Of a stretch of 20,040 bases of DNA, positions 7,438-14,394 are shown one piece after another; the first letter of the stretch is position 1; every line of letters starts with the position of its first letter. The DNA is from Deltaproteobacteria bacterium UBA2221 (GTDB taxonomy: Bacteria; Desulfobacterota; Syntrophorhabdia; Syntrophorhabdales; WCHB1-27). Location: NCBI GenBank assembly GCA_002328485.1, contig DCUF01000052.1:1-20040 (forward strand), written 5' to 3'. Under the pieces are notes generated by a model that was given only the letters and a program-made list of their open reading frames with translations, did no database searches and had not been told where the DNA came from. The translations under genes were made by a program, and so were the position numbers.

Positions 7438-7793
7438 TGAATGCAACCTCGCTTGGTGCCCAGCACCCCATGCTGAAAAAGCAGGCCACAACATTTGAAC
7501 ATCAGGAGGTCTGTGGCGAGAAGAGGAACCTGACTGTTCTCAATCTGCTTGGCCAACGCGAGGTTGGGATTCCTCCCACCTACAAATACGACCCCCACCG
7601 CATCCATTACTTCGGCCGTATGAATAACGTGGGGGTTCTTTAATGACGTTATGATAAGATTTCCCGACCCGGCAAAAGCAAGCATCTCACTGACAAGATC
7701 ACAGGCAAAGCCTGTCTTGACTTCTTTGTCCAACAAATCTTCCCCACACAACACTTCTGCGTCGAGAATGTCCTTAATGTCTCGCAAAGTCAT
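7434..7793 (-). CDS. DRTGG-domain protein (copy 2)
   Basis: This 119-residue protein is a diverged paralogue of the DRTGG protein at 5166-5510. Both begin MT(V/L)+(E/D) and share the pattern of a Gly-rich hinge (KTGFACDLVSEMLAFAGSGNLIITSL), a VVFVGGRNP strand and a final strand-helix (VPLLATDLLMFKCCGLLF). A TTG three codons upstream (7802) is an alternative start with its own AGGAGAGGA site. The ATG at 7793 matches the paralogue better. It is the first gene of the signalling set. It overlaps the RsbW-like gene by four bases. Four Cys occur in the protein, including a CC pair near residue 106, but no recognised metal motif. Confidence 0.82.
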   Translation of the reverse strand: MTLRDIKDILDAEVLCGEDLLDKEVKTGFACDLVSEMLAFAGSGNLIITSLKNPHVIHTAEVMDAVGVVFVGGRNPNLALAKQIENSQVPLLATDLLMFKCCGLLFQHGVLGTKRGCIQ

Positions 7794-8062
7794 GCCTTCC
7801 AATCCTCTCCTGGGAGGCCTTACCGTCCGTCCGGTATCACGGTCGGAAGCCTCAAGAATTCATTATGACGAACATCAATCAGGGTTCCGGTCGCGTCTTT
7901 TCCACAATCGTTTTCCGCGTTCGTGAGACATTGGTATGCACACATAGACATTCCCAGTTCTTGCCTCGGTCGACTGATAGTTGGCCGTTCGTAATGCGTG
8001 TTCATGATAATAAAAATCAAATAACCCACCAAAATGAAAACGTGAAGGAAATCACAAAGAGA

Positions 8063-8090
8063 GATTAACATGACTGAACTATTAAGTCAA
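8063..8090 (-). promoter_or_regulatory. Possible sigma-70-type promoter for the DRTGG-hyd operon
   Basis: On the minus strand, TTGACT (8090-8085) and TTAATC (8068-8063) are separated by 16 bases in an AT-rich part of the interval upstream of the DRTGG gene. The -35 box is near consensus and the -10 box is only moderate. It would give a leader of roughly 260 bases. This is weak, pattern-based evidence. Confidence 0.22.
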
Positions 8091-8405
8091 TGCACGCCTT
8101 TCTCGATTTGGCCTTTTTCATGATGGTCACTTTAGTGTACATATTTAAAACCAAAAGAGCACAAGAACGGCCTCTGTGGAACCCCTTGCTTTTGATGGTT
8201 TTCTTCGCCATTACAAAACAGTTTGCCATTCTATGAGGACAGTATTCACCAGACGGCCCTTGATGGCAATCCGGCAACGACAACGTGCTTGAAAACAGGA
8301 CCTTGGGCCAACAGCTTGAAATCAGTATCGCTTTGGTTAAATGGGGATCACAATGGGAAAGAGAGCCGATCCCGTCCGAGGGGGACCGCTTCGAAGACAG
8401 GACAG

Positions 8406-8735
8406 TCATGCCTGAGCTCCCAACGCCTGTACAACACATTCCCGACAGGTAAAGGGGCGACCTTTCTGATCCTCTCCTGGACGCACGGAAAAAACACTGG
8501 CTCGCTTCTCCTCTGGGAGATCTTGCCCAAAGGCTTCTGCAGAGCGGCGGATCCGTGGCCGGCTTGCCGGAACTGCGCCTCTGTCGTCGACCGTATGGTC
8601 GATGAAGCGGCAGCAGTCGATCTTGATGACTGGATGGAAAATTGAGGGCTAACCAACGCTGTCTATCTGTTTGGCCACAAGAAAAACCGGTCTGGAGTGG
8701 AAGGGTTTGCGGGACGGTTCTAAACTGGCCGACAT
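8406..8735 (-). pseudogene. Small Cys-containing reading frame interrupted by an in-frame TAG
   Basis: On the minus strand, an ATG at 8735 opens 28 codons ending in TAG (8651-8649). The same frame then continues 80 codons to TGA (8408-8406). The part after the TAG has coding-like codon choice and an orderly sequence with two Cys pairs (IDCCRFIDHTVDD and PFTCRECVVQAL), but no ATG, GTG or TTG near its beginning. It follows the maturation protease gene by 47 bases on the same strand, so it could belong to that operon. I do not recognise the product. It may be a decayed gene, a sequencing or assembly error, or a real readthrough gene; a decayed gene is the default reading. Confidence 0.35.
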
Positions 8736-8774
8736 CCCCGAGCCATCTCTGGGGAATCATGTTCGCCGTCCCTT

Positions 8775-8794
8775 AAGAGGTGTCAAGAGGTGTC
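8775..8794. repeat. 10-bp tandem duplication spanning the protease stop codon
   Basis: Two adjacent copies of aagaggtgtc lie at 8775-8784 and 8785-8794. The protease stop codon (8785-8783) lies at the junction of the copies. The second copy encodes the last residues of the protein. It is probably a slippage product. Confidence 0.75.
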
Positions 8795-9256
8795 CTTTTG
8801 GATCTCTGCGACGATGTCCGCAACCAGAGAAGGCACGGCCTTTTCGACCTCGGGGGTCAGGCTTTCACTGAAGTCCATGTTATCGACAATCTCCACGGCA
8901 AATATCTCTATACGCGGGGGCATTTTGAATCCGCACTGCTTGCCGAGTTCAACGGCGGTTCTGAGGTCGAGGAAGTGGGGGCCGCCGACATACGTGGGAT
9001 CGCCAAGGGCCTCAATGCCGCACCTCAGAGTCTTACCAGGAACGCTGTCTGCTCTTTTCAATGCATCCACAATGTAGACGGTGTCGTATCCCTGCATAAG
9101 ATCGATCAGCCCGATCCCTCCAATACTGGCCTCGACGACGTCCACATTATCAAGATTCCCAACCCGCCTTGTCACTTCCCTGGCCACATAGATCCCCACT
9201 CCGTCATCCCGGAGGAGGGTGTTGCCGAGTCCTATAACAAGTGTTTTGTTCTTCAT
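8783..9256 (-). CDS. [NiFe] hydrogenase maturation protease (HyaD/HybD family)
   Basis: This 157-residue endopeptidase removes the C-terminal extension of a [NiFe] hydrogenase large subunit after Ni insertion. The family signature GLGNTLLRDDGVG is at residues 9-21. The expected nickel ligands are present as D18 (Glu in HybD), D64 in YIVDALKRAD and H94 in GGPHFLDL. Length is typical. It lies 127 bases downstream of the large-subunit gene on the same strand, and that subunit still carries a 27-residue tail after its last active-site His, so it is the obvious substrate. No strong ribosome site precedes the ATG at 9256, so it may be expressed at a low level. A 10-bp tandem duplication covers its stop codon. 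Confidence 0.93.
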   Translation of the reverse strand: MKNKTLVIGLGNTLLRDDGVGIYVAREVTRRVGNLDNVDVVEASIGGIGLIDLMQGYDTVYIVDALKRADSVPGKTLRCGIEALGDPTYVGGPHFLDLRTAVELGKQCGFKMPPRIEIFAVEIVDNMDFSESLTPEVEKAVPSLVADIVAEIQKDTS

Positions 9257-9292
9257 CTATTGCCCGTTATAAGAGTGCGAACAGGAAAATAC

Positions 9293-9370
9293 AGTGAGGG
9301 GTAAGGGGTAAGGTGAAAAACGCAAAAACCGTGGTTCTACTCTCCTCACTCCTTACCCCTCACTCCTTAC
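9293..9370. repeat. Inverted and tandem purine/pyrimidine repeat between mvhA and the protease gene
   Basis: A 14-base arm (agtgaggggtaagg, 9293-9306) has its exact reverse complement at 9351-9364, with 44 bases between. Each arm is extended by a shifted partial copy: ggggtaagg is repeated on the left and cactccttac on the right. The structure could fold into a hairpin in the transcript between the large subunit and protease genes. There it may attenuate or stabilise the message. It lacks the U tract of a classical terminator. Confidence 0.65.
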
Positions 9371-9383
9371 GGTAGTTACACTT

Positions 9384-10850
9384 CTACAGGTTTCTCGACA
9401 CTACCTCTTTGAGATTACCCGCCTCATCATGGAAGCGTATCTCAAGAGGCATCTTGCCCGGCAGCGTATGGGTTGCACAGCCGAAGCAGGGATCGTACAA
9501 CCTGAATGCCATCTCTACCCGGTTCAGCATACCTTCCGTGATGTTCTTTCCTTTCTTTATGACCGCCTGGGCCACCTGTTTCACTGCAAGGGAGATCGGT
9601 CCATAGTTGTTCGTGGTGCCCACCACCAGGTTCGCGCTGGTAACGATGCCCCGCTCATTCGTGACATAGTGGTGCGTCAGAGTGCCGCGAGGCGCCTCGA
9701 CGACACCGATACCCTCTTTGGGCTTTTCCGAAGGTATGTTTCTGACATGGGGGTTGGTGATCTCCGGATCCCTGGAGAGTTCGAGGAGCCTTTCGGCTGC
9801 ATAGAGGAGCTCCACCAGACGGGCCCAGTGGGTGGCGAGGAGGTTATGGACTGGTTTGCCCCCGAGGGTTTTGTACATCTCTTCATAGGCCTCCTGGGCC
9901 CTCGGTGTTGCCATACCATCGGAGGCATTGAGACGGGAAAGAGGCGTCGCTTGGTAGAGCCCGCTTTCTTTGCCGCCCACTATACCCTTCCAACCTACCT
10001 TTTTGAGGTAGGGAAACTTCAGATAGGTCCAGGGTTCGACCCTCTCTGCGATGACGTCCAGGTACTCGGCAGGGTCGTATTTTACAAATTCCTTGCCGTC
10101 CGGGTCTACCACGCGGATCTTGCCGTCATAGAAGTTGACCCTGTTATTTTCATCCACCATACCCATGTAATAGGTGGGCATGGTAAAGGGAGGCGAAAGG
10201 ATCATGTCAAGGTACGTCTTGTCGGCAAGGACAACATCCTTAAAGAGCTGCAGGGTAAAAAGGGCGAATTCTATCTCATCTCGTGCCGTGATTTCTACCT
10301 GGTGTCTCTCTTCTTCCGTAAGCCTCTTGGCCACGCCGCCGGGAAGTCCAAAGGTGGGGTGGATCTTGCGGCCGCCCAGCATGCCGATGATATCCATGGC
10401 GCTGCCTCGGGCCTCGATTACCTTTCCTCCCACCTCAACGCCGACCTTGTGGATGACGCCGAGTATGTTGCGATCTGCCACCGGCGCGTCGGGGCCCATG
10501 ACAAAGTCAGGACCACCCAGAATGTAAAAATGGGTGGTATGGTCCGCCACGAAAAAGGCGGAGTAGAAAAGCTCCCGCAGCTTCTTCGCCGTAGGCGGGG
10601 GATCGACACGAAAGACCTTGTCGCAGGCCTTGGTAGAGGCGATGTGATGGGCTTCCGGGCAGACGCCGCATATGCGCGGCGTGATGTCGGTCAGCTCCTC
10701 CACGCGCCTACCCTGGGCGAATTTCTCGAAACCGCGCAGTTCAGGGATAACCATGTATGCATTGGCCACGTCTCCGGCATCGTTGAGAAAGATGTCTATG
10801 CGTCCGTGGCCTTCCAGGCGAGTAACGGGATCAATGGATATTTTTTTCAT
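9384..10850 (-). CDS. mvhA: [NiFe] hydrogenase large subunit, group 3c (MvhA-like)
   Basis: This 488-residue protein is the catalytic subunit of a cytoplasmic [NiFe] hydrogenase. Nickel and iron are held by two CxxC motifs: RICGVCPEAHH near the N-terminus (C61, C64) and DPCFGCATH near the C-terminus (C455, C458). The N-terminal ISIDPVTRLEGHGRI is the family signature. A 27-residue tail (TLPGKMPLEIRF...) follows the last His and would be removed by the protease encoded downstream. The Mvh/group 3c assignment follows from the adjacent small subunit and the MvhD-domain flavoprotein. The ATG at 10850 has a GGAG eight bases upstream, and the small-subunit gene ends 13 bases away. All cluster positions are Cys, with no selenocysteine codon. 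Confidence 0.95.
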   Translation of the reverse strand: MKKISIDPVTRLEGHGRIDIFLNDAGDVANAYMVIPELRGFEKFAQGRRVEELTDITPRICGVCPEAHHIASTKACDKVFRVDPPPTAKKLRELFYSAFFVADHTTHFYILGGPDFVMGPDAPVADRNILGVIHKVGVEVGGKVIEARGSAMDIIGMLGGRKIHPTFGLPGGVAKRLTEEERHQVEITARDEIEFALFTLQLFKDVVLADKTYLDMILSPPFTMPTYYMGMVDENNRVNFYDGKIRVVDPDGKEFVKYDPAEYLDVIAERVEPWTYLKFPYLKKVGWKGIVGGKESGLYQATPLSRLNASDGMATPRAQEAYEEMYKTLGGKPVHNLLATHWARLVELLYAAERLLELSRDPEITNPHVRNIPSEKPKEGIGVVEAPRGTLTHHYVTNERGIVTSANLVVGTTNNYGPISLAVKQVAQAVIKKGKNITEGMLNRVEMAFRLYDPCFGCATHTLPGKMPLEIRFHDEAGNLKEVVSRNL

Positions 10851-10863
10851 AGCCTATTCTCCT

Positions 10864-11838
10864 CTATTCCTTCCCCAATTTTACCCGGTGGAGCAGGGAA
10901 TTGGGCAGGCTGAAGCGGTAGAGCGTACCGATGGGGTCATCGATGTCATCCAATATACGGCGGGCCTCTTCCTCGGTGTCGGCGTCCACCACTGTGGCAA
11001 TCGCGGACAGGAGGGCTGCGCCCTGATCTTCCACGTTGGGGACTGCGCCGTAGCAACCTCGACAAGGCATGTCGACCTTGGTGCAGAGGGCGCCGCACCC
11101 TCCCTGGGTAGCCGGCCCGGCACAGATTATCCCCTGGTCGAAAAGACACTGGGTGCTGTCCGGAATGATCTCGTGGATGCGATAGAATTTCTTGACCTTC
11201 TTCTCGTGACGCTCATGCTTGCATTCGTGGCAGACAGCCCTGCTGTTCGCGCCGATCACCCTGCCTTTGGGCGGGAGATTGCCCGAAACGATAGACTCAA
11301 TCACCCTCCATATCTGGGGATCCTGGGGTGGACAACCCGGCAGGTAGTAATCCACATCTTCGACCTGGGCAAGGGTCTTCACGGTATCGTAAAAGCTCGG
11401 TATGGTGATCTCACCCTCGGGGACCCGACATGTGGTCTGAGGCACTATCCCGAACTGATTGTCGACGGAGGGGGATTCAAGATACACATATTCGAAGATA
11501 GACTTGCGATCGTGAAGGTTTGCGAGGCCGGGGATACATCCCTCGCATGCGCATGACCCGAAGGCCACGAGAACCTTCGATTTCTTCCTCAGCAGATGGG
11601 CAAGGTGCTCGTTTTCACTGGTCCTTATGGCTCCATTGAAGAAACAGACATCGATGTGTTCATCGGGCATTGCTTCTACGTCTTTGTATTTGGCGTCAAC
11701 CGCCACGGGCCAGAAAACGATTTCTGCGACCTCGTCGACGATAAGGAGCTTCTTTCTGAGTTCCACCATGGCTATCTCACATCCGCCGCAGGAGGCAGCC
11801 CAGTACAAGGCCAGTTTGAGTTTTTTATTATCGGCCAT
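10864..11838 (-). CDS. mvhG: [NiFe] hydrogenase small subunit, MvhG-like iron-sulfur protein
   Basis: This 324-residue protein relays electrons from the NiFe site through iron-sulfur clusters. The proximal cluster motif is SCGGCE (C17, C20), with later ligands in FGSCACEGC and LPGCPP. The C-terminal half holds further Cys groups (CHEC, CLFDQGIICAGPATQGGCGALC, CRGC) for medial and distal clusters. There is no twin-arginine signal, so the enzyme is cytoplasmic. The frame opens at 11853, but that codon lies in the GAGGAGG ribosome site. The ATG at 11838, giving MADNKKLKLALYW, is the better start. The upstream flavoprotein gene ends at 11850, leaving 11 bases between them. Confidence 0.95.
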   Translation of the reverse strand: MADNKKLKLALYWAASCGGCEIAMVELRKKLLIVDEVAEIVFWPVAVDAKYKDVEAMPDEHIDVCFFNGAIRTSENEHLAHLLRKKSKVLVAFGSCACEGCIPGLANLHDRKSIFEYVYLESPSVDNQFGIVPQTTCRVPEGEITIPSFYDTVKTLAQVEDVDYYLPGCPPQDPQIWRVIESIVSGNLPPKGRVIGANSRAVCHECKHERHEKKVKKFYRIHEIIPDSTQCLFDQGIICAGPATQGGCGALCTKVDMPCRGCYGAVPNVEDQGAALLSAIATVVDADTEEEARRILDDIDDPIGTLYRFSLPNSLLHRVKLGKE

Positions 11839-11849
11839 GACAATCCTCC

Positions 11850-14063
11850 TCACTTGTTGTCGTTAGCTGAAAGATGACGCTTCCACTCGAGCGGCCCAAG
11901 CCTGTTCAGTCTGTCCCTCAGACTGGCGATGAGTACGGGCATTTTGTCTCCCCGTGGATCGATGGAGGTGACTACTTCCAGCCTTTCCTTTCTTATCCCG
12001 AAAGATTCCATGATCTTGTGAATCATGATTACCCTTTTCTGTGCGTCCAGGTTGCCGTCCATGAAGTGGCAGTCTCCCTGGGCGCAGCCGAGGAGGAGGA
12101 CACCGTTTGCGCCTTTTTTCGTAAATGCCTCCAGGATGTCTGTTGCCCTGACCTTTCCGATGCAGATGACGGGGACTACCTCTTTGAGACTCGCAAATCT
12201 ATCGTCTTCAGCAGCATAGGCCCATCCAAATTTACAGGCAAAACAGACAATGCCGGGCTGCTCGGCTATCTTGTCCCTTGCCATGGCGGAGAAGTCAGGC
12301 GAAATGGATCTGGCGCCCGCAGGACAGGCGGCAACGCACTGGCCACAGGACTTGCAGAGGAGAGGATCGGTGAAGGAAACCGTATCCTGACCTATGACTC
12401 TTCCCTCGAAAAGCACGGGCCTTTCTACCATGTGACAGGTATGGTAGTTACAGGCCGTCACACACACGCCGCAACCGCTGCAGATACGTTCGTTTACCTT
12501 GACGGTAGGCAGGGCCGGCTGAATGCCGGTAGCGACACAGGCCTTGCAGGAAACGCAGGGACCGCACTCGAGGCACCTGCGTGCCTCTTCGATGGCCTCT
12601 TCCAGGGTAAAACCCACCTCGAACATACCAAAATTCATCCTGTTGTCCGGTGAGGTCCACTTGGCAGGGGGTTCGGTCTTGTAGACTGCCCTGCGAGGAG
12701 GCTCACTGCCCTCGAACTCTATGGCCCAGCGCTGAACGATAGCCCCCTTGAGATAGCGATCGATGGCATAGGCTGCCTGTCTTCCCTCGGCCATGGCGTC
12801 GACCATGAAACCTACTTTCCTTACGTCACCGCCGATAAAGACACTCTCGTTCTCCAGACTCTGGTGTGTCAGGGGGTCAACGGTAAGTCTCCCCCTTTCG
12901 TCGAAAAGGCCGGCAAACTGAAGAAGCGATCTGTCGGGCATCTGCCCAATGGTGATCAGCAATACATCGCCTTCAACTTCGATATGGTCGCTGGGATCGA
13001 ATTCCGGATTGAAGCCCCTTTCGTCGAAGACACGGACGCATTTGGGGCAATCGATCTTTGCAAATTTACTCTCATTGCCCATTATCCTTCCCACACCTCT
13101 CGACGCAACGATCCGTATGCCTTCTTGCCGGGCTCCTTCTATCTCTTCTGCGTCGGCGGGGATAGCATCCCTGTGGTTCTTGTCCAGGGTTTCAAGACAG
13201 ACGACGGTTACGTCTCCGCCCAGCCTTCGTGCGGTCCGGGCTGCGTCGAATGCCACGTTTCCGCCGCCAACGACGATCACCCTTTGCCCGAGGTAGTAAT
13301 CGGATGGGATTTTCCCTTTGCCCACCTGGTCCAGCAGGGTCAGACCGTATCCCACATTCTCCATGTCCCCTGACTCCACCGGTTTGACGCCAAGGGTCAA
13401 AGGGCGGGGATGGGGGGTGCCGGTTGCTATAAAAAAGGCCCTAAAGCCCTGTTCGGTCAGCTTTGCTATGGGATTGTCTCCCCCCACCTTGAAATCTTTC
13501 TCGACCTTGATACCACCAATGCGGACGATCTGTTCTACCGCGGTGTCGAGAACATCCTCGGGCAGACGGTAGTGGGGGATATACCGGACAGCCCCGCCCA
13601 GTTTCGGATTGTCGTCGAAAATGGTGACGTCGTATCCCCGCGTGCTCAAACCCCAGGCACACATGAGCCCGCTCGGGCCTCCACCGATCACGGCGACCTT
13701 GCCTTTGTCCTTGACGATATCGAGAGGGGGCTTGGTGGGAAGGTAGGGGGTATAGATATCCGAGAGAAACCTCTTGAGGAGTCTCCGTTTTACCGACCCC
13801 CCCTTTGTCTTATAGTTGCATTCGCTTTCGCAGATACCGCAGACGTATCCGCAGACGGTGAAAAAAGGGTTCCTCTCATAAAGATAGTCCCCTATCTGGA
13901 CCACACCTTCTCGTGCTTTTTCCGGATCATTCGGAAGCATAGAGATCATGACGTTGGTCCGCTGAATTGACTCTCTGATCGGGCACTTGACTTGACAGGG
14001 CGGTAGAACCTGTTTTACCGCGGCTTCTACCAATGCGTCCTTATCCGTTCTGAGTTGCCACAT
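11850..14063 (-). CDS. GltD/NfnB-like FAD-NAD(P) oxidoreductase fused to [4Fe-4S] domains and an MvhD domain
   Basis: This 737-residue protein likely links the [NiFe] hydrogenase to NAD(P)H and/or ferredoxin. Residues 20-84 carry a GltD-type iron-sulfur domain (C23, C27, C71, C75, C78, C82). A FAD Rossmann site, GGGPSG, lies at 127-132, and a second nucleotide site (VVGGGNVAFDAARTARRLG) comes mid-protein. A Cys-rich region follows (CLECGPCVSCKAC, ICSGCGVCVTAC, LCKSCGQCVAACPAG). The C-terminal MvhD-like domain starts near 603 (C607, C610, C634, C660, C665; LLGCAQGDCHF). MvhD normally connects Mvh hydrogenase to HdrA; here the HdrA role is apparently taken by a GltD-type flavoprotein in the same chain. 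An AGGAGG site precedes the ATG. It is the first gene of the mvh operon. Confidence 0.93.
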   Translation of the reverse strand: MWQLRTDKDALVEAAVKQVLPPCQVKCPIRESIQRTNVMISMLPNDPEKAREGVVQIGDYLYERNPFFTVCGYVCGICESECNYKTKGGSVKRRLLKRFLSDIYTPYLPTKPPLDIVKDKGKVAVIGGGPSGLMCAWGLSTRGYDVTIFDDNPKLGGAVRYIPHYRLPEDVLDTAVEQIVRIGGIKVEKDFKVGGDNPIAKLTEQGFRAFFIATGTPHPRPLTLGVKPVESGDMENVGYGLTLLDQVGKGKIPSDYYLGQRVIVVGGGNVAFDAARTARRLGGDVTVVCLETLDKNHRDAIPADAEEIEGARQEGIRIVASRGVGRIMGNESKFAKIDCPKCVRVFDERGFNPEFDPSDHIEVEGDVLLITIGQMPDRSLLQFAGLFDERGRLTVDPLTHQSLENESVFIGGDVRKVGFMVDAMAEGRQAAYAIDRYLKGAIVQRWAIEFEGSEPPRRAVYKTEPPAKWTSPDNRMNFGMFEVGFTLEEAIEEARRCLECGPCVSCKACVATGIQPALPTVKVNERICSGCGVCVTACNYHTCHMVERPVLFEGRVIGQDTVSFTDPLLCKSCGQCVAACPAGARSISPDFSAMARDKIAEQPGIVCFACKFGWAYAAEDDRFASLKEVVPVICIGKVRATDILEAFTKKGANGVLLLGCAQGDCHFMDGNLDAQKRVIMIHKIMESFGIRKERLEVVTSIDPRGDKMPVLIASLRDRLNRLGPLEWKRHLSANDNK

Positions 14064-14242
14064 AAGTCTTTCCTCCTTATACTCGACCCAAGCGTTTACA
14101 TCTCAATCCCCGGGGAAAAGAGTCGGTTCCCGTGTATCCCACGTTGGACGTAGTCCCAGGTAACCAATGGTAAATTGTTGATGGAAATAGAGCAGACTTG
14201 TGGAAACCAAATAGCCTCTAACGCGAAATGGAGACCACCAAG

Positions 14243-14266
14243 CTCGCCCCGCACGAGGGGAACGAG
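14243..14266. other. Short hairpin in the mvh leader
   Basis: An inner stem CCCC/GGGG (14247-14250 with 14257-14260) closes a six-base loop. An outer stem CTCG/CGAG (14243-14246 with 14263-14266) extends it across an AA bulge. It lies in the presumed 5' leader of the flavoprotein-mvh message. No U tract follows, so it is not a standard terminator. Confidence 0.35.
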
Positions 14267-14284
14267 GAATAATGCACAAAGGTA

Positions 14285-14313
14285 ACGCTATCACTTTGCA
14301 GAGAGACTGTCAA
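14285..14313 (-). promoter_or_regulatory. Candidate sigma-70-type promoter of the flavoprotein-mvh operon
   Basis: On the minus strand a perfect TTGACA (14313-14308) is followed after 17 bases by TAGCGT (14290-14285). The -35 box is consensus and the spacing ideal, but the -10 box is poor, which would fit activator dependence. The implied leader is about 220 bases. I saw no sigma-54 -24/-12 pair. Confidence 0.33.
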
Positions 14314-14394
14314 CAGGATTTAACGGCGGCTTATGGTGACGAGAAGCAGACCAATCAAAAAGACGAAAGGCTGTTTAGAACCATAGTAAGATCG

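Larger units (their letters stand above)
7794..8782. other. 989-bp interval without a confident gene
   Basis: This stretch separates the hydrogenase protease gene from the DRTGG gene. Long overlapping reading frames exist on both strands (for example 8065-8760 minus and 8223-8645 plus), but their composition (rich in Ser, Arg, Pro, Cys) looks like non-coding shadow. The best coding signal is the amber-interrupted minus-strand frame at 8406-8735. The part from 7820 to 8230 is more AT-rich than its surroundings and may hold the promoter and leader of the downstream signalling and hyd genes. A frame at 7820-8071 (83 codons, minus) cannot be identified and is probably not a gene. Confidence 0.6.
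14064..14394. other. 331-bp intergenic region upstream of the flavoprotein-mvh operon
   Basis: No gene is convincing here. It lies between the sensor kinase stop and the flavoprotein start, so it holds the leader of the mvh operon. It contains a candidate promoter (14285-14313), a small G+C hairpin (14243-14266) and a 10-base palindrome (14107-14116). Confidence 0.6.

Noticed and set aside
7438..7494. Upstream start for the RsbW-like ATPase
   Set aside because: It would overlap the DRTGG gene by about 60 bases; the ATGA junction at 7437-7434 is the natural start.
7820..8071. 83-codon minus-strand frame with a hydrophobic N-terminus
   Set aside because: No homology recognised and no clear ribosome site; the hydrophobic start reflects AT-rich DNA that may be a promoter region.
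8649..8651. TAG as a pyrrolysine codon
   Set aside because: Nothing else in the window points to pyrrolysine use, and the flanking protein is not a methylamine methyltransferase. Kept only as a remote option.
8065..8760. 231-codon minus-strand frame downstream of the protease gene
   Set aside because: Its translation is rich in Ser, Arg, Pro and Cys with no recognisable motif, and it overlaps a better-looking frame (8406-8735) shifted by one base.
9384..10850. Selenocysteine in the [NiFe] large subunit, as in some group 3c enzymes
   Set aside because: The C-terminal motif is DPCFGCATH with ordinary Cys codons and no in-frame UGA.
9429..10913. 494-codon plus-strand frame
   Set aside because: It is antisense to the clear MvhA gene and owes its length to the codon bias of that gene.
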